Below, piece after piece: positions 1 to 11,191 of a stretch of DNA of 64,000 nt. The translations under genes and the position numbers were made by a program. The notes under the pieces are model-generated. The model saw only the letters and a program-made list of their open reading frames with translations. It did no database searches and was not told the DNA's origin. The number at the start of each line of letters is the position of its first letter. Positions within the stretch are counted from its first letter, which is position 1. The stretch comes from Megascapheus bottae (taxonomy: Eukaryota; Chordata; Mammalia; Rodentia; Geomyidae): the NCBI GenBank assembly GCA_024803745.1, contig JANJXV010000099.1, positions 558,001 to 622,000 on the forward strand, written 5' to 3'.

Positions 1-1040
1 ATCCCATTAAAAATGGGCCAAAGACTTAAGAGAGTCTTCTCTGAAGAAGAAACAAAATTGCCTATAGACACATGAAGAAATGCTCAACATCTCTGGTCAT
101 AAAAGAAATGCAAATCAAAACAAGTCTAAGATTCCACCTAACTACAGTTAGAATGGCCAGGATCAGGAAAAAGAATGACAACAGATGCTGGAGGCGATAT
201 GGCCAGGAGGGATCAGTACTACACTGTTGATGGGAGTGCAAACTCGTTCAACCACTATGGAAAGCAGTGCGGCAGTGCCTCAAAACGCTAAACATACAAC
301 TCCCCTATGGCCCACCAATTCCACTACTTGGCATTTACCCAACAATCCAGAAACAAGGGCATACTAAACCCACTAGCACAACAATGTTCATTGCAGCACT
401 ATTCACCATAGCAAAGATATGGAACCAACCCAGATGTCCCTCAGTTGATGAGTGGATCAACAAGTTGTGGTATTTGTACACAATGGAATTCTATGCTGCT
501 GTCAGAAAGAATGACATCGCCCCATTTGTTAGGAAATGGAAAGACTTAGAACAAATCATATTAAGTGAAGTAGGCCAGACTCAAAGGAACTTAGTCTCAG
601 TGGTTTCCCTCATTCGTCATAATCAGTAGAAACCTTGGGCTCTACTAACAGAGATTGTCAATAGAGCAAAAGGCCATATATAAGGCCACATAATGTGAAG
701 CTAATTGAAAGGACCTCCAGGATATTGACACAAAAGCCATATAATGAATGATTGTTGTCCTTAATGTACTATGTTGTCTCTCATCTCGTTTGCTGTCCCT
801 TGGTTATCCCATATTGGTATAGTATCTCACTTTATCTTATATACTGAATTTATTTGTATTTGGATATTTGAAATTTGATAGGGAAGGGGGGAAAACCAAG
901 ATGGGTGGGGGGTGTGGGGTTAGAGGGAAATGGGTACCAAGACGTGTGAAAGGGTATCAATGTATGTGAATTCATGCACCTTCTATCTGGCAAATATCAT
1001 CTAACCCTTTTACTAATTACAATAAAAAAATGAAAAAAAA
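1..1040 (+). mobile_element. L1 copy A: ORF2 3' end, 3'UTR and A-rich tail
   Basis: This is the 3' end of an L1 that enters from the left. The ORF2 C-terminal region runs to a TAG at 627-629 and includes the cysteine-rich segment near 185-260 and the conserved end block ([17 protein letters not shown]). It is broken: a base is missing near 27-35 relative to the array copies, and the Trp codon of the cysteine knuckle is TGA near 229-231. The 3'UTR (630-1,020) carries a G-rich stretch near 885-925, and an AATAAA-containing A-rich tail ends near 1,040. Several variants are shared only with copy C at 30,166-32,439, so A and C are sister copies. Confidence 0.93.
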
Positions 1041-2415
1041 AGAAAGTTGTAGTGTGTAGGGAGGATGATGGGGTCAAATACATTTCTTCTTAGAAATTTA
1101 CCTCATCTGGTTGCCCTGGATTTTCCTGGCCTTCTTCTTAGAGAAAGTTCTGTTATACTGGATTTGTGGCTTGGCAATGATCTAGCATGTACATCTTCGA
1201 GTAAGACATCCACAACTTCCATGCCTGAGACTCGAGTTTCCTGACCTTTGGCAACAGCACAGCAACATCTTTCTTCCTCCTGAGCCACAGGCCAAGTGAG
1301 CTGGCTTGAGCTGGTTGTTAGTTACAGTGGCTTGGTTACCAGGGTTCCATATTCTGTTCCATTGTGAGGGAGGCAGGGTCACCTTTCAGGGCCCAATGAC
1401 CAAAGATCCTTGCTCACAAAAGACCTCACCAAAGACATACTGGAGGCTGAATCTCTCCTCCAATCTCACAATATACATGTGGATGTAGTAAACAGCACAC
1501 CTTATTTGTCCAATCCCAATGTCTTCCACTAGGCCCAACTACCAGTCTGGTCTCAGGCTCAAGGAACCTTTCTTAGGTAAGATCCAAACTTAAGGGTCAA
1601 TATTGCCCTCATCCTTTACAAAACATTTGCTTCACAGTGCCTTCTCTGCCTGCATTTTGCCCCTTGTCGAATTTTTTTTGTTTTTGCTAGTCTTGGGACT
1701 TGACCTCAGAGTGTGAACATTGTTCTTGGGCTTTCTTTAGGCTTTAGCTGTCCCACCGAGCCACAGCACCACTTGCAGCGTTTTCTATGTATGTGGTAAT
1801 GAGGAATCAAACCTGAGGCTTACTGCTTGGTAGCCAAGGACTCTCCCACTAGGTCAAACACACAGGGCATCTTGCACATATTTTTGACGTCAATCTACTA
1901 GGATATTATTAGGTTTCTGTATCCTAATCAATTTTTTCCTGATGATTAGCTTTGCTGTCATGTGTAAAAAATGCAAGAGGGAAAAACACAGAAGAATTAG
2001 TGAAATTAAAAAAAAAGCATTAGACACAGTTAAGTGTTCATTCTTTGTAGGAGAAAGGATATTTGGATATGATGATGATGATGATGACTTTATAATTACT
2101 ATGTCAGGGTTGAGAGTTTGGCATAGTGGTGGAGTGCTTGCCTAGCATCCATGAAGATCTGGGTTTGATTGCTCAGTACCACATAGATAGAAAATCTAGA
2201 TGTGGCACTGTGGCTCAAGTGGCAGAGGGCTAGACCTGAGAAAACCCGAGGACAGTGCTCAGGCCCTGAATTCAATCCCCAAGACTGGCAGAAAGATAAA
2301 AGAAAATAAAAATGCTTTTTACGAGCTAATTCACTCACAGAATTTGCTTCTGAAATCTTCGCTTCTGCATCTTGTGAAATAGCCCTTTCCCTCAACGTAG
2401 ACAAGAAAAACAGAT
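1041..2415. repeat. array spacer 1 (1.37 kb, host-derived, between two L1s)
   Basis: This non-L1 segment joins the tail of L1 copy A to the start of copy B. It recurs at 32,440, 39,829, 47,261, 54,687 and 62,111, and once inverted at 18,705-20,059. It contains an ID-dimer SINE on the minus strand (about 1,672-1,868), one on the plus strand (about 2,105-2,310) and a GAT microsatellite at about 2,070-2,088. On the minus strand a cysteine-rich 61-66 codon reading frame (1,103-1,382) is conserved in all copies. A SINE pair shared by every copy means the spacer is duplicated genomic DNA rather than an L1 5'UTR. Confidence 0.9.
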
Positions 2416-2975
2416 CCATCCCATGGTCCACTGTGAGGCCACTGGTTGGGCTAAGAGCTAGTCGTACAGCAACACATAAGTTTTATTCTAATACTTTCCA
2501 AACTTTGTACTCAAATATGCTACCTACTTACCAACTTATGTCAGTTATCCTTATGCTACAACTTTTCTTCATTACTACAATATTCTTACACTCTTACGTT
2601 AATCCTCTTGCACCTCCCCTGACCTCTCTCATTCTTTTTTTCTATCTCTGGACCTCTGCTCGTCGTTCAATCCTTACACTGCACGGATCTACACTTGATG
2701 CCTGTTGAGCAATATTGTATATGTAGGTGGTTAATCATTCTTTAGGCTCAGAGGGACTTAAAGACAATAGAGATTGGATTGAGAGGCTTATTGTTTGGGG
2801 TATAAATCGCTTATCAGTGGTTGTATTAGGCTGGTCTGTAAGTGCACAAAAAGAAAGAGTGATAATACCAATCAAAACTTGTGAACATCTAGTGTCTGCC
2901 AGCGACAGAGGTCTAGGTTGGTTATATCTGAAAATCTATAATCGTATTTAGTAGTAATCATGCTCCCATTTTCAA

Positions 2976-4159
2976 ATGGGCAGAACAAGAAACTCAAGAA
3001 AAATGTCAAATCAAGAAACAACATCCCCCACCCAATGTAAACAGACAATGGAACAGTCACTGGCAAACTTAGAGGAGAGTCTTCCAATTGCTACACAAAT
3101 GCAATTGATAAACATCATTAATGAAAAATGTGAAAATATAAAGAAAGAGATAATGGAGGAAGCCATACCTGAACAAGAGGAAAGCAAAAACAAGGTGATA
3201 AGTGAAAAAGAAGAAGCCATAAAGGAGGCCATAATAAAGGTTTTTCAAAGAAAGATGGATGAATTCAAAGAATCCACAAATAAAAACGTGACCAAACTCC
3301 AGCAAATGTCCAAAGAAAATAAAGCTACTGAGCTAACCACTCAAAAGGAAATCAAGGAGATAAAGAAATCCATACATGATCTAAAACAAGGGATGCAAGG
3401 CATCAAAAGTGAGCAATTAGAAGCAAGGGAGATGAAAAATAAAGTAGATAGCTTTGATAGCAGGTTAGACATTGCAGAGGAGAGAATTTCCGTGGCTGAA
3501 GATAATTTAGGTATTATAAAGAACAGAAAATGAGTCAATCCAAATCTAGGAAATATGAGAGAGCGCTTCAGGAGGTCCAAGATACAATTAGGAAGCCTAA
3601 TATAAGGCTAGTTGGTATTGAGGAGGGCGTGGAGAAAGAGGTCAATGGTATTGGAAATATACTTCAGGGAATCATCTCAGAGAATTTCCCAAATATCCAG
3701 AAGCGCAGCCCCATCCACATACGAGAAGCTTTTAGAACCCCAAACAGACCTGACCAGAAAAGAACATCCCACCGCCACATTGTGATCCGAACTGGATCAA
3801 TAGAAACGAAAGAAAAGATCGTAAAGGCAGCCAGGGAAAAGGGATCAGTAACCTATAAAGGAAAACCAATCAGAATAACCCCAGATTTCTCAGCAGAGAC
3901 CATGCTAGCACGAAGTGACTGGAAGCATATATGTCATGCCCTTAAATCAAATAACTACCAACCAAGAATACTGTAGCCAGCTAAGCTCTCATTCATAACT
4001 GAGGGAACAATAAAAACATTCCATTCCAGGGAAAAGCTGCAACAATATGTCGAAACAAAACCAACACTACAGAGAATTCTCAACGATGCTCTATACATAC
4101 AAAACCAAAATAAATGCATTATAGGGAAAGAAATGGCACCTAAACAGCATACCATCTAA
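2976..4159 (+). pseudogene. L1 ORF1 (RNA-binding protein), copy B, disrupted
   Basis: ORF1p is the trimeric RNA-binding chaperone of L1. The N-terminal half is a Glu/Lys-rich coiled coil. The second half has the RRM and C-terminal signature (LRLVGIEEG-type start, ENFPNIQK, REAFRTPNRPDQKR, RPIRITPDFS-type end). Two lesions break it. A 4-bp deletion near 3,515 (relative to copy D) splits it into 2,976-3,533 and 3,530-3,976. A TAG at 3,974-3,976 replaces a residue in the C-terminal domain, and L1-like coding continues in frame after it to 4,159. The same TAG is in every copy of the window. Confidence 0.9.
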
Positions 4160-4207
4160 GGACCACAAGAACTGTCAAGACACAGGCCCTACTAAAAGCT
4201 TTTAATA

Positions 4208-4555
4208 ATGGTAGGAACTAATAAATATCTCTCAATCCTAACTCTCAATATCAATGGACTTAACTCTCCAATTAAACGGCATAGGCTGTCTAGTTGGATC
4301 AAAAAGCAAGAGCCATCGTTCTGCTGACTTCAAGAGACATATCTTACCCAAAAACCATCATCTTTTGAAAGTGAGAGGTTGGAATAAATTCTATCAAGCT
4401 AACTGCCCCCATAAACAGGCTGGAGTTGCCATCCTCATATCAGATACAATAGACTTCAAACTAAAATTAGTAAGAAAAGACAAAGAAGGTTACTACATAC
4501 TACTAAAGTGATCTTTCCTCCCGGAAGACATAACGATCCTAAATATTTACACACC
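4208..4555 (+). pseudogene. L1 ORF2 endonuclease N-terminus, copy B
   Basis: The start ATG at 4,208 opens an apurinic-type endonuclease domain with the LNINGLNSPIKRHRL motif and the QE(R)H-type catalytic segment. The reading frame shifts near 4,355, as in all other copies, and continues as VRGWNKFYQANCPHKQAGVA. A private TGA at about 4,509-4,511 replaces Gly. Sequence is lost after 4,558. Confidence 0.88.
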
Positions 4556-4558
4556 AAT

Positions 4559-4994
4559 TTGAAGGTTCTCAAAAGATTGAAGATTCTGACAGTGTAAGTT
4601 AGATTCCGGCATTGATATTAAATAATGCAATGAGTAGGGATTTATATTTGAAATATCACTGTTGGCAAAATCTAACACACATTTGCTTAGTATTTGCTTT
4701 TAATTTCCCAAGAAGTTCAGTACAAGCCAATATGTGTGGCATATATCGACTGGGAAAATTATTCAGAGTATGTGACTCATTTGAACAGGTGTCAGTGAAA
4801 AGATACAGAAGCAGGATACCCATACTGTGATAATTTGTATCTTTTGCATATTTTGTGTTTGTTATTATTTCCATTTGTAGTGTACATTTCTAGGTAAAAC
4901 TTTTAAAATGTTTAGAAACAACTTGTTATTTCAACAGCAAAAAAAGACATTTATATGCCTGATAAAATTCACAGAATCCAAATTTTTCCATATT
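4559..4994. other. AT-rich sequence, nothing recognised
   Basis: This begins immediately after the L1 breakpoint. I see no L1, SINE, coding or RNA signature. It is the left edge of the 25.6-kb block that separates the two L1 array segments. Confidence 0.5.
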
Positions 4995-5230
4995 ATTTTT
5001 TTTTGTGGTTCATAGATCTTGAACTCAGCCTGGGCACTATCCCTGAGCTCTTCAGCTAAAGGCTACCACCTTACTCTGGAGCCAAGCCCCACATCCCATT
5101 TTCTAAAAGTAAATTGGAGATAAGTGTCTCAGGTCTTTTTGTGCCAGGATGGCTTTAAACCTTGATCCTCAGATCTCAGCCTCCTGAGTAGCTAGGATTA
5201 TAGTAGTGAGCCACCACCCCATCATGCTCA
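4995..5230 (-). mobile_element. composite B1-like/ID SINE
   Basis: This is a full SINE in reverse. A T-rich start (tail) is followed by the reversed ID-like half (TTGAACTCAGCCTGGGCAC) and then the B1-like half (CAGCCTCCTGAGTAGCTAGG, GAGCCACCA). The family is dispersed across the window. Confidence 0.85.
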
Positions 5231-5239
5231 GCTTTCTGG

Positions 5240-5430
5240 TATTTTTTTAAACAAGCCCTTTGGCTGGAACTCGGTCTGAGCACTGTCCTTCAGCTTTCCT
5301 CAAGCCTAGTGATCTTCTACTTGAGCCACAGCACTACTTCTGTTTTTTTCTGTGTATGTGGTACTGCGGAATTGAACCTTCGGCTTCATACAAGCACTCT
5401 ACAACTATGCCAAACTCCCAGCCCCTCCAC
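5240..5430 (-). mobile_element. ID-ID dimer SINE
   Basis: This is the second SINE type in reverse orientation. The right monomer (CTTGAGCCACAGCACTACTT) and left monomer (GGTACTGCGGAATTGAACC) both resemble tRNA-derived ID modules. Confidence 0.8.
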
Positions 5431-6289
5431 ATTAGTTTTTATGATAGATCTTTCCATGCATCCAGGATGGCTAGAAATCCTTCTTGAGTTTCCCAAGATC
5501 AGGGAGTATAGGTGTGTCCCATCCTGTGTGGCTACATAACCATTGTTTAGGGTACAGTTCTCTCTTCATTCTACCCATCTAGAGCAATTTTCATCTTCCA
5601 TGTATAATCATTAAACATTCAGCTCCTGTTCCTCTCTACTCCATTCTCTGGAACCATCGGGCTTTTTGGCTCTAAGGGTTTGTTGATCCTTGGAAGCTCT
5701 GGAAGGGAAAACATACTGTAGCTCTTCCTTTATGACTGCTGTATTTTTAGTTTACTGTAATCAAGATTCATCTGTAAAATATAGTAAAATGTTCTTCCTT
5801 TTCAATGCATTGTTTTGCATATTTCTATCTTTTGATTATTATTAATAGTTGTGAATGGATTCTCCACATATTTGTTCTAGTCTCTGCTTTCTCTTCCGTT
5901 AGGTACAAATCTAGAAATAGAAGTGTTGGACCATATTTCTATGTAATTCTATATTTAGTACTTTTTTAGCACTCTCCACGCAATTTTTGATTGTTTTATA
6001 TTCCTTGCAGAACTATTCCAAAGTTCTACTTCTTCTCACTACCTTCCCAGTAATAGTTAGACTTTGAAAGTTGTTTTTTTGTATGCGTGTGTGTGTGTGT
6101 GTTTGTGTGTGTGTATGTGGATCTTTTTGTTTAAAACTATATTTATATTAATATACTTAAAGTAAAGATTTCATTGTAATTTTAATTTTTCTCATGACTG
6201 TTAATATTGAACTTCTTTCTACATTTTGAACTACTATTTCTATATATTCTTTTTAGAAAATCCTCTCCAATCTCCAATTTTTTTCCCTT
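5431..6289. other. unique AT-rich sequence with a short GT repeat
   Basis: No coding or repeat-family match is visible. A GT-rich microsatellite with interruptions lies at about 6,083-6,117. Confidence 0.5.
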
Positions 6290-6400
6290 TTTTTGTGGGG
6301 TAGTGGGGAAAGTCATGGGGCTTGGACCTTGGGCCGTGAGCTCTTTAGTTAAGGCTATTGTCCTACCCTGAGTATTGCCCCTCAGTTCTTCTGCTCACAG
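6290..6400 (-). mobile_element. truncated ID-type SINE
   Basis: A degraded reverse SINE fragment with the TTGGACCTTGGGCCGTGAGC-type segment of the ID half. Boundaries are approximate. Confidence 0.55.
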
Positions 6401-6511
6401 CTCCCTACCCCTCTTCCCATTATATACAGAACAAAGGTCATCCTCAGTCTTTTTGAAAAAGTAAAACATACAGTAAATTTGTAGTATAAAACAGCAAGAA
6501 ATAAATTTCTT

Positions 6512-6770
6512 GCCAGGTGCAGTGCCTTATACCTGCAATCCTAGCTACTCAGATATCAGGCTGATATCTAAAGATTTGGATCAAAGCCAGCCTGGCCATT
6601 AGAAAGTCTATGAGACTCTCATCGACAGTTAACCACTAGAATATGGGAAATGGCACTGTGGCTTCATAGGTAGGGAGATAGCCTTGAGTTGAAGAGCTCA
6701 GGAACAGTGCCCAGGCCCAGAGTTCAAGCCTTACAAATCCCCCAGCCAAAAAAAAGAAAAAAAAGTTTCT
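6512..6770 (+). mobile_element. composite B1-like/ID SINE
   Basis: Starts with GCCAGGTGCAGTGCCTTATA, has CTAGCTACTCAG, then GCACTGTGGCTTC and CCCAGGCCCAGAGTTCAAGC, and ends in an A-rich tail. Confidence 0.85.
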
Positions 6771-6997
6771 TCCCCAAGTGATTATTATGCCAGCCATAGA
6801 ACATTAACATTCTTGGTGTACTTCACAGTATTAGATTTTGCAATATTCTCAGAGTACCAGCATATGTCATCATATAATGTAGTTCCTTTTCAATGGAATA
6901 ATTCCATTTATAACCTAAATCTACTCCCCTGACTTATTTTTTTGATACCACAATTGCTCTACCATGATATGCCACAAGCTATTAAACATTTTATGGT

Positions 6998-7195
6998 GGG
7001 TAATTGGAAAGGAGTCTCATGGAATTTTGTGCCAGGCTGGCTTTGAACCATGGTCCTCAGATCTCAGTCTCCTGAGTAGCTAGGATGACAGGCGTGAGCC
7101 ACCAACACCTGGCTTGCCTTGTTATTTTTTTGTGGGTCTTGGGACTTGAACTCTGGGCCTAGGCACCATCCCTAAGCTTTTCAGGTCAATAGTAA
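6998..7195 (-). mobile_element. composite B1-like/ID SINE, reverse
   Basis: A reversed B1-like half (CTCAGTCTCCTGAGTAGCTA, GCGTGAGCCACC) is followed by a T-rich stretch and part of a second reverse ID half, so this may be two partial SINEs. Confidence 0.75.
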
Positions 7196-7280
7196 GTCTA
7201 AACATTTAAGTAAAGGAATACAATTCCAACAAAAAAAAGAATAAAATTCCAGACATTGTGTGTTTATAACTCAGTGCTAA

Positions 7281-7520
<240 letters not shown>

Positions 7521-7764
7521 TAAATGAAAGATTCCAGGCCCTGAGAAGTATCATTACTTTGTAAAGAAAACCTAAGGTAATTTTGTACTCATTCTTCAGG
7601 ATACCTTCAGGATACTTTGACAACAGTTCTAAATTATGTTTCCTCTAATGGAGACGACATTCCAAACTTACACAGTAATTGTAAGTGGATAAACCATCCA
7701 GAATAGAATATATATCATTATTGGAAATAGGATCTACAAATCACTAAACAGTGAGTTTATAATG

Positions 7765-7990
7765 GAAACCTGGCAGTAGGTGCAATGTTTCATGCCTGTA
7801 ATCTTAAAATATTCAGGAGGAAGAAATCTAAGAATGCTAATTTGAAGCCAGCAATGGCATAAAAATTGCCATGAAACTCTATAACTCCAAGTAACCCCTC
7901 AAAAATGTTAGTGGAGTGTCAAGAGTTTGACTTTGTGGTTGAGTGCTTGCCTAGCATGCATGAAGACCTATGCATGTAAGTGGAGCTGGG
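7765..7990 (+). mobile_element. SINE fragments in the KRAB-ZNF intron
   Basis: Degraded plus-strand B1-like half (CATGCCTGTAATCTT) followed by an ID left monomer (TTGAGTGCTTGCCTAGCATG). Confidence 0.65.
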
Positions 7991-8197
7991 ACTCAAACTG
8001 GTATTTTTCTAGCCTTGAGCAAGACAGCTAAGTTTATGCCATACAAAATGAATCCAGAGCTGGGGAAAAGTCAACCATGGAGCCAGTGAGAAATGAGAAA
8101 AAAGATTTAATAGATAACTTGTGAGTAGGATGTCTGTGAACTTAAAGCAATGATGACACAACATAAGCAATAATTCTCTACTGTTTCTAATTTACAG

Positions 8198-8287
8198 GTC
8201 CCTGTGTTCCCAAACCTGTATTAATTGACAAGCTAGAGCACTGTGCAGAACTCTGGATAGGAAATTCCTCTGACAAGAATATCACAG
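8198..8287 (+). CDS. KRAB second-box exon of the zinc-finger gene
   Basis: A 90-bp exon between TTTACAG (acceptor) and GTGAGT (donor at 8,288). In phase with the A-box exon it reads GPCVPKPVLIDKLEHCAEL and onward. The PKPxLIxKLE core is typical of the exon after KRAB-A (b-type box). It ends in phase 1 and joins in frame to 10,307. Confidence 0.8.
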
Positions 8288-8439
8288 GTGAGTGAATGCA
8301 TCTTCATATTGATGTTGGAGCCTGAGCCCCATTGGTAAGTTCATGTTGTGATGTACTGATCAATAATACTCTTAGTTACCCTAAATCCTGTGTGGAACCT
8401 ATGGAATTCTTTGTGAATGAATCAAGAATCATTTTCTTT

Positions 8440-8612
8440 TCCCAATCATATGCCTGGTCTCAGGGACTGACCATGGTCCTTGGGTTTTCTCAAGGCTAGC
8501 TCTCTACTTCTTGAGTCATAGCACCACTTCTGGCTTTTTCTTTGTATGTAGTACCAAGGAACTGAACCAGGTCTTTGTGCATGCTAGCCCAAACCCCCGG
8601 CACCAAGACTCA
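8440..8612 (-). mobile_element. ID-ID dimer SINE, reverse
   Basis: Contains reversed ID signals (CTTGAGTCATAGCACCACTT, AGTACCAAGGAACTGAACC). Located in the KRAB-ZNF intron. Confidence 0.75.
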
Positions 8613-8699
8613 TAGGGTGATATGACGAATTCTATGTGGCAGTAGAGTTAAAGTTAGATTTCTCTGTAGAAATCACTGTGAAACAAAATAAAATGAGAA

Positions 8700-8925
8700 A
8701 GCCATGAGCCCGTGGCTCATGCCTGTAATCCTAGCTACTTAGGAGGCTGAGATCTGAGGATCAAGGTTCAAAGACTGACCTATCACAAAAACACCTTAGA
8801 CTCTTCTCTCCAATGAACCAATAGAAAATGAGAAGTAGAGTTGAGGGTAAAGACATAGGGCAGTAGCCTTGAGCTGAAGAGCTCAGGAAGAACAGCCAGG
8901 TCTAGAATTCAAGTCCCATGACTAC
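8700..8925 (+). mobile_element. composite B1-like/ID SINE
   Basis: B1-like half (CGTGGCTCATGCCTGTAATC) and ID-like half (CCTTGAGCTGAAGAGCTCAG). Its 3' tail runs straight into the GAAA microsatellite. Confidence 0.85.
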
Positions 8926-8927
8926 AA

Positions 8928-8930
8928 AAC

Positions 8931-8990
<60 letters not shown>

Positions 8991-9022
8991 AGAAAGAGGG
9001 AAGAAAGAGGGAAGGAAGGAAA

Positions 9023-9076
<54 letters not shown>
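8928..9076. repeat. (GAAA)n microsatellite, interrupted
   Basis: About 150 bp of GAAA repeats with an irregular GGAA-rich middle (8,990-9,027). It grows out of the A-rich tail of the preceding SINE. The apparent Lys-Glu-Arg and Phe-Leu-Ser reading frames across it are not genes. Confidence 0.95.
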
Positions 9077-9077
<1 letters not shown>

Positions 9078-9211
9078 CTTTCATTTCTTTAAAAATAAGA
9101 CTATAAATGATTGAGCAAACAAGGAGTAAGTCAGGGCATTATTCTCTGATTAGGATAATATCTTTTTGCTGGTAGGAAGAGACTGGTATTCAGAACCAGA
9201 TCTTTCCACCA

Positions 9212-9405
9212 GAAATTGAGCCTAGTGGTAGAGTGCTTGCCTAGCATGCACAAAGACAGAGGTTTGATTCCTTATTACCACATACATAGAAAAAGCCAGA
9301 AGTAATGACTTCATTGGTAGGGTTCTAGTCTTGAGAAAACCCAAGGACAGTGGTTAGGTCTTAAGTTTAAACCCAGGAATGAAAGGAAAAGAAAAACAAC
9401 AAAGT
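9212..9405 (+). mobile_element. ID-ID dimer SINE
   Basis: Left monomer GGTAGAGTGCTTGCCTAGCA, right monomer after CCAGAAGTAATGACTTCAT, and an A-rich end. Confidence 0.8.
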
Positions 9406-9782
9406 TTCAATCAACATAAGAAAATTAACTAGACAATGAGCTGGGAATTTTCTGGTCTTCCATGGTTCTGAGGGACAGGAGTGTTAGAAAAGGAATTTTT
9501 ATAATACTTCAAATGGAAAGAAACAAATTTCAAAATTCCCACAAATACCTAAATTGAGACTTTAGTGAGAAGTTGTAACTGAAGGGATATAGGTGTAAGT
9601 CCTTACTCTCAAGAATCGTTCTTGCTTGGATCAAAGGCAAACAGACATATACACCAAACTTGTGGCCGCTGAATCTAGAAAAAATTCGTGTTCCTCACTT
9701 AATGGTTAATAAGCAAACAGCATTGAAACTGGCTAAGGTAATCCTATCTGCTACTCAGGACCTGAGACTCTTATCTGTAGTT

Positions 9783-9905
9783 AACTCTAGAAAAGATTAT
9801 TTGGGGCTGTAGCTCAAGGATAGGGGTTATAGTCTTCTGCTGAAGTGTTCAGGGACAGGGCCAAGGCCTATGAACTACAAAAAAAAAGAAAAGAAAAGAG
9901 AAGAA
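9783..9905 (+). mobile_element. partial SINE, ID half
   Basis: GGGGCTGTAGCTCAAGGAT and the AGTGTTCAGGGACAGGGCCA block followed by an A-rich tail; the left half is degraded. Confidence 0.6.
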
Positions 9906-10306
9906 AGTTTTAAAAAGATGCAAAACAGCACAATATTTAGATTATTTCTCAAAAATAAAAGAAAGGCAGCTATTCCTCAATGTATAAACAAAACAGTATT
10001 TCAAAAAAAACAGCTGCAGGTATGCTATAGTTAGTACTCAGCTTAAAACTGTAGCAATACATAGATGGGTAATTTCAATAAATATTTCCTGTGATATAAA
10101 AAGAGAACTAAAACACAGAAAAACATTATTGGTCATTGTAAAATATCATTTTCTTAATATGTTAGGGAGAAAAGCATATATTTCTCACAAATCAATTTCC
10201 ACCTTTATATTTTAAAATATCTAACACTTAGGATGGGAAAGTAAAGTCATTACCTTTACAGTAAGGAATATTTGTATCTCATGTATGTTTGTGTCTTTTT
10301 TTCTAG
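9906..10306 (+). other. intron end before the zinc-finger exon
   Basis: AT-rich intronic sequence without a recognisable repeat. It ends in a strong polypyrimidine tract and TTCTAG acceptor at 10,301-10,306. Confidence 0.6.
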
Positions 10307-10731
10307 GACTCATTTTAGATGTCCAGGTAATGGAAAATGTGTTCAAGACTTGCCAGGAAAGTCCACATGAATGTCTATGTGAAGTAGCAGTTGCAAGTAG
10401 TATCGAGGTGGAGGAAAATGTGAGATTTGCAAGAACTTTAAATTTGAGCTCTACACATAATCTAGAGCTGATTAGTAATAACGGTAACAACTTAGGGGTG
10501 AGGACTGAGGAGTTCATTAAGTGTCAGAACATGCTTCTGTCTCCTAAGCCTGATGAGATGCATGCTGCATATAGATCTCGTATGTCTCCTGTTCTTAAAA
10601 AATCCATCGGATATTCAGAGCATTTTATTCATGATTGTGACAGTCCAAAAGATCTGCAGTATCATAATTCTGTTCTCCCTGCCCAAGAAATTCTTCAGGG
10701 AGGGAGGAAAACTGCTAAATGTACTGTGTGA
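10307..10731 (+). pseudogene. start of zinc-finger exon (KRAB-ZNF linker), closed by a premature stop
   Basis: The exon continues the KRAB frame for about 141 codons of spacer sequence, as is normal between KRAB and the finger array. It closes at TGA 10,729-10,731. Reading the adjacent frame there restores a Cys-Asp-Glu-Lys finger-like start, so a small indel at about 10,725 is the probable cause. Spliced with the two KRAB exons this would give about 214 residues with no zinc finger. It is either a pseudogene or a KRAB-only truncation product; the former is more likely given further stops downstream. Confidence 0.75.
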
Positions 10732-11191
10732 TGAAAAATATTGTACTTAACACCGACCATCACTACACATCCGAAAATGTACACAGGAGAGACTCCTCAT
10801 ACATGTAGTGAATGTGAGAAATCTTTCAGTAATGAAATACGCCTCACAATACCTCAGAGCAAATATCCTGAGATATGTGATGCGTACATCAAGTGTGAAA
10901 ATTAATTTCTGAGAAGTCAGACCTGACGCTCCAACCTCGATCTCCAAGAGAAGACAAACCTTATGAATATGAGGAACGTAATAAAATTTCTGCCCAGAAT
11001 TCAGCTCTCAGCACACATCAGAGATCTCACACAGAAGAGAAAGCTTATGAATGGGATAAATGTGGGAAGACTTTTAGACTGAAATCATACCTCACTTTGC
11101 AGCAGAGAAGACACACAGAAGAGAAACCTTATGAATGTAACAAATGAGAAAAGTCTTTCACCCAGAAGATACACCTTCGAGTTCATCAAAT
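10732..11191 (+). pseudogene. degraded N-terminal zinc fingers
   Basis: Finger remnants are visible in shifting frames: TGETPHTCSECEKSF near 10,786, CGKTFRLKSYLTLQQRRH near 11,062 and YECNK followed by TGA near 11,146. Several have lost a Cys or His, and stops separate them, ending with TAA at about 11,189-11,191. This region is the same exon as 10,307 and 11,192. Confidence 0.8.

Larger units (their letters stand above)
2416..4558 (+). mobile_element. L1 copy B: 5' end, ORF1 and start of ORF2; truncated inside ORF2
   Basis: The 5' region is 2,416-2,975 (560 bp), ORF1 is 2,976-4,159 and ORF2 begins at 4,208. L1 identity stops abruptly at about 4,558, just after the endonuclease segment encoding ITILNIYTP. 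What follows is unrelated to L1. The missing part of ORF2 is not found at 4,559 onward. L1 sequence resumes only at 30,166, about 1.6 kb further along in L1 coordinates. Confidence 0.93.

Noticed and set aside
8902..9106. Lys/Glu/Arg and Phe/Leu/Ser frames across 8,902-9,106
   Set aside because: They are translations of a GAAA microsatellite.
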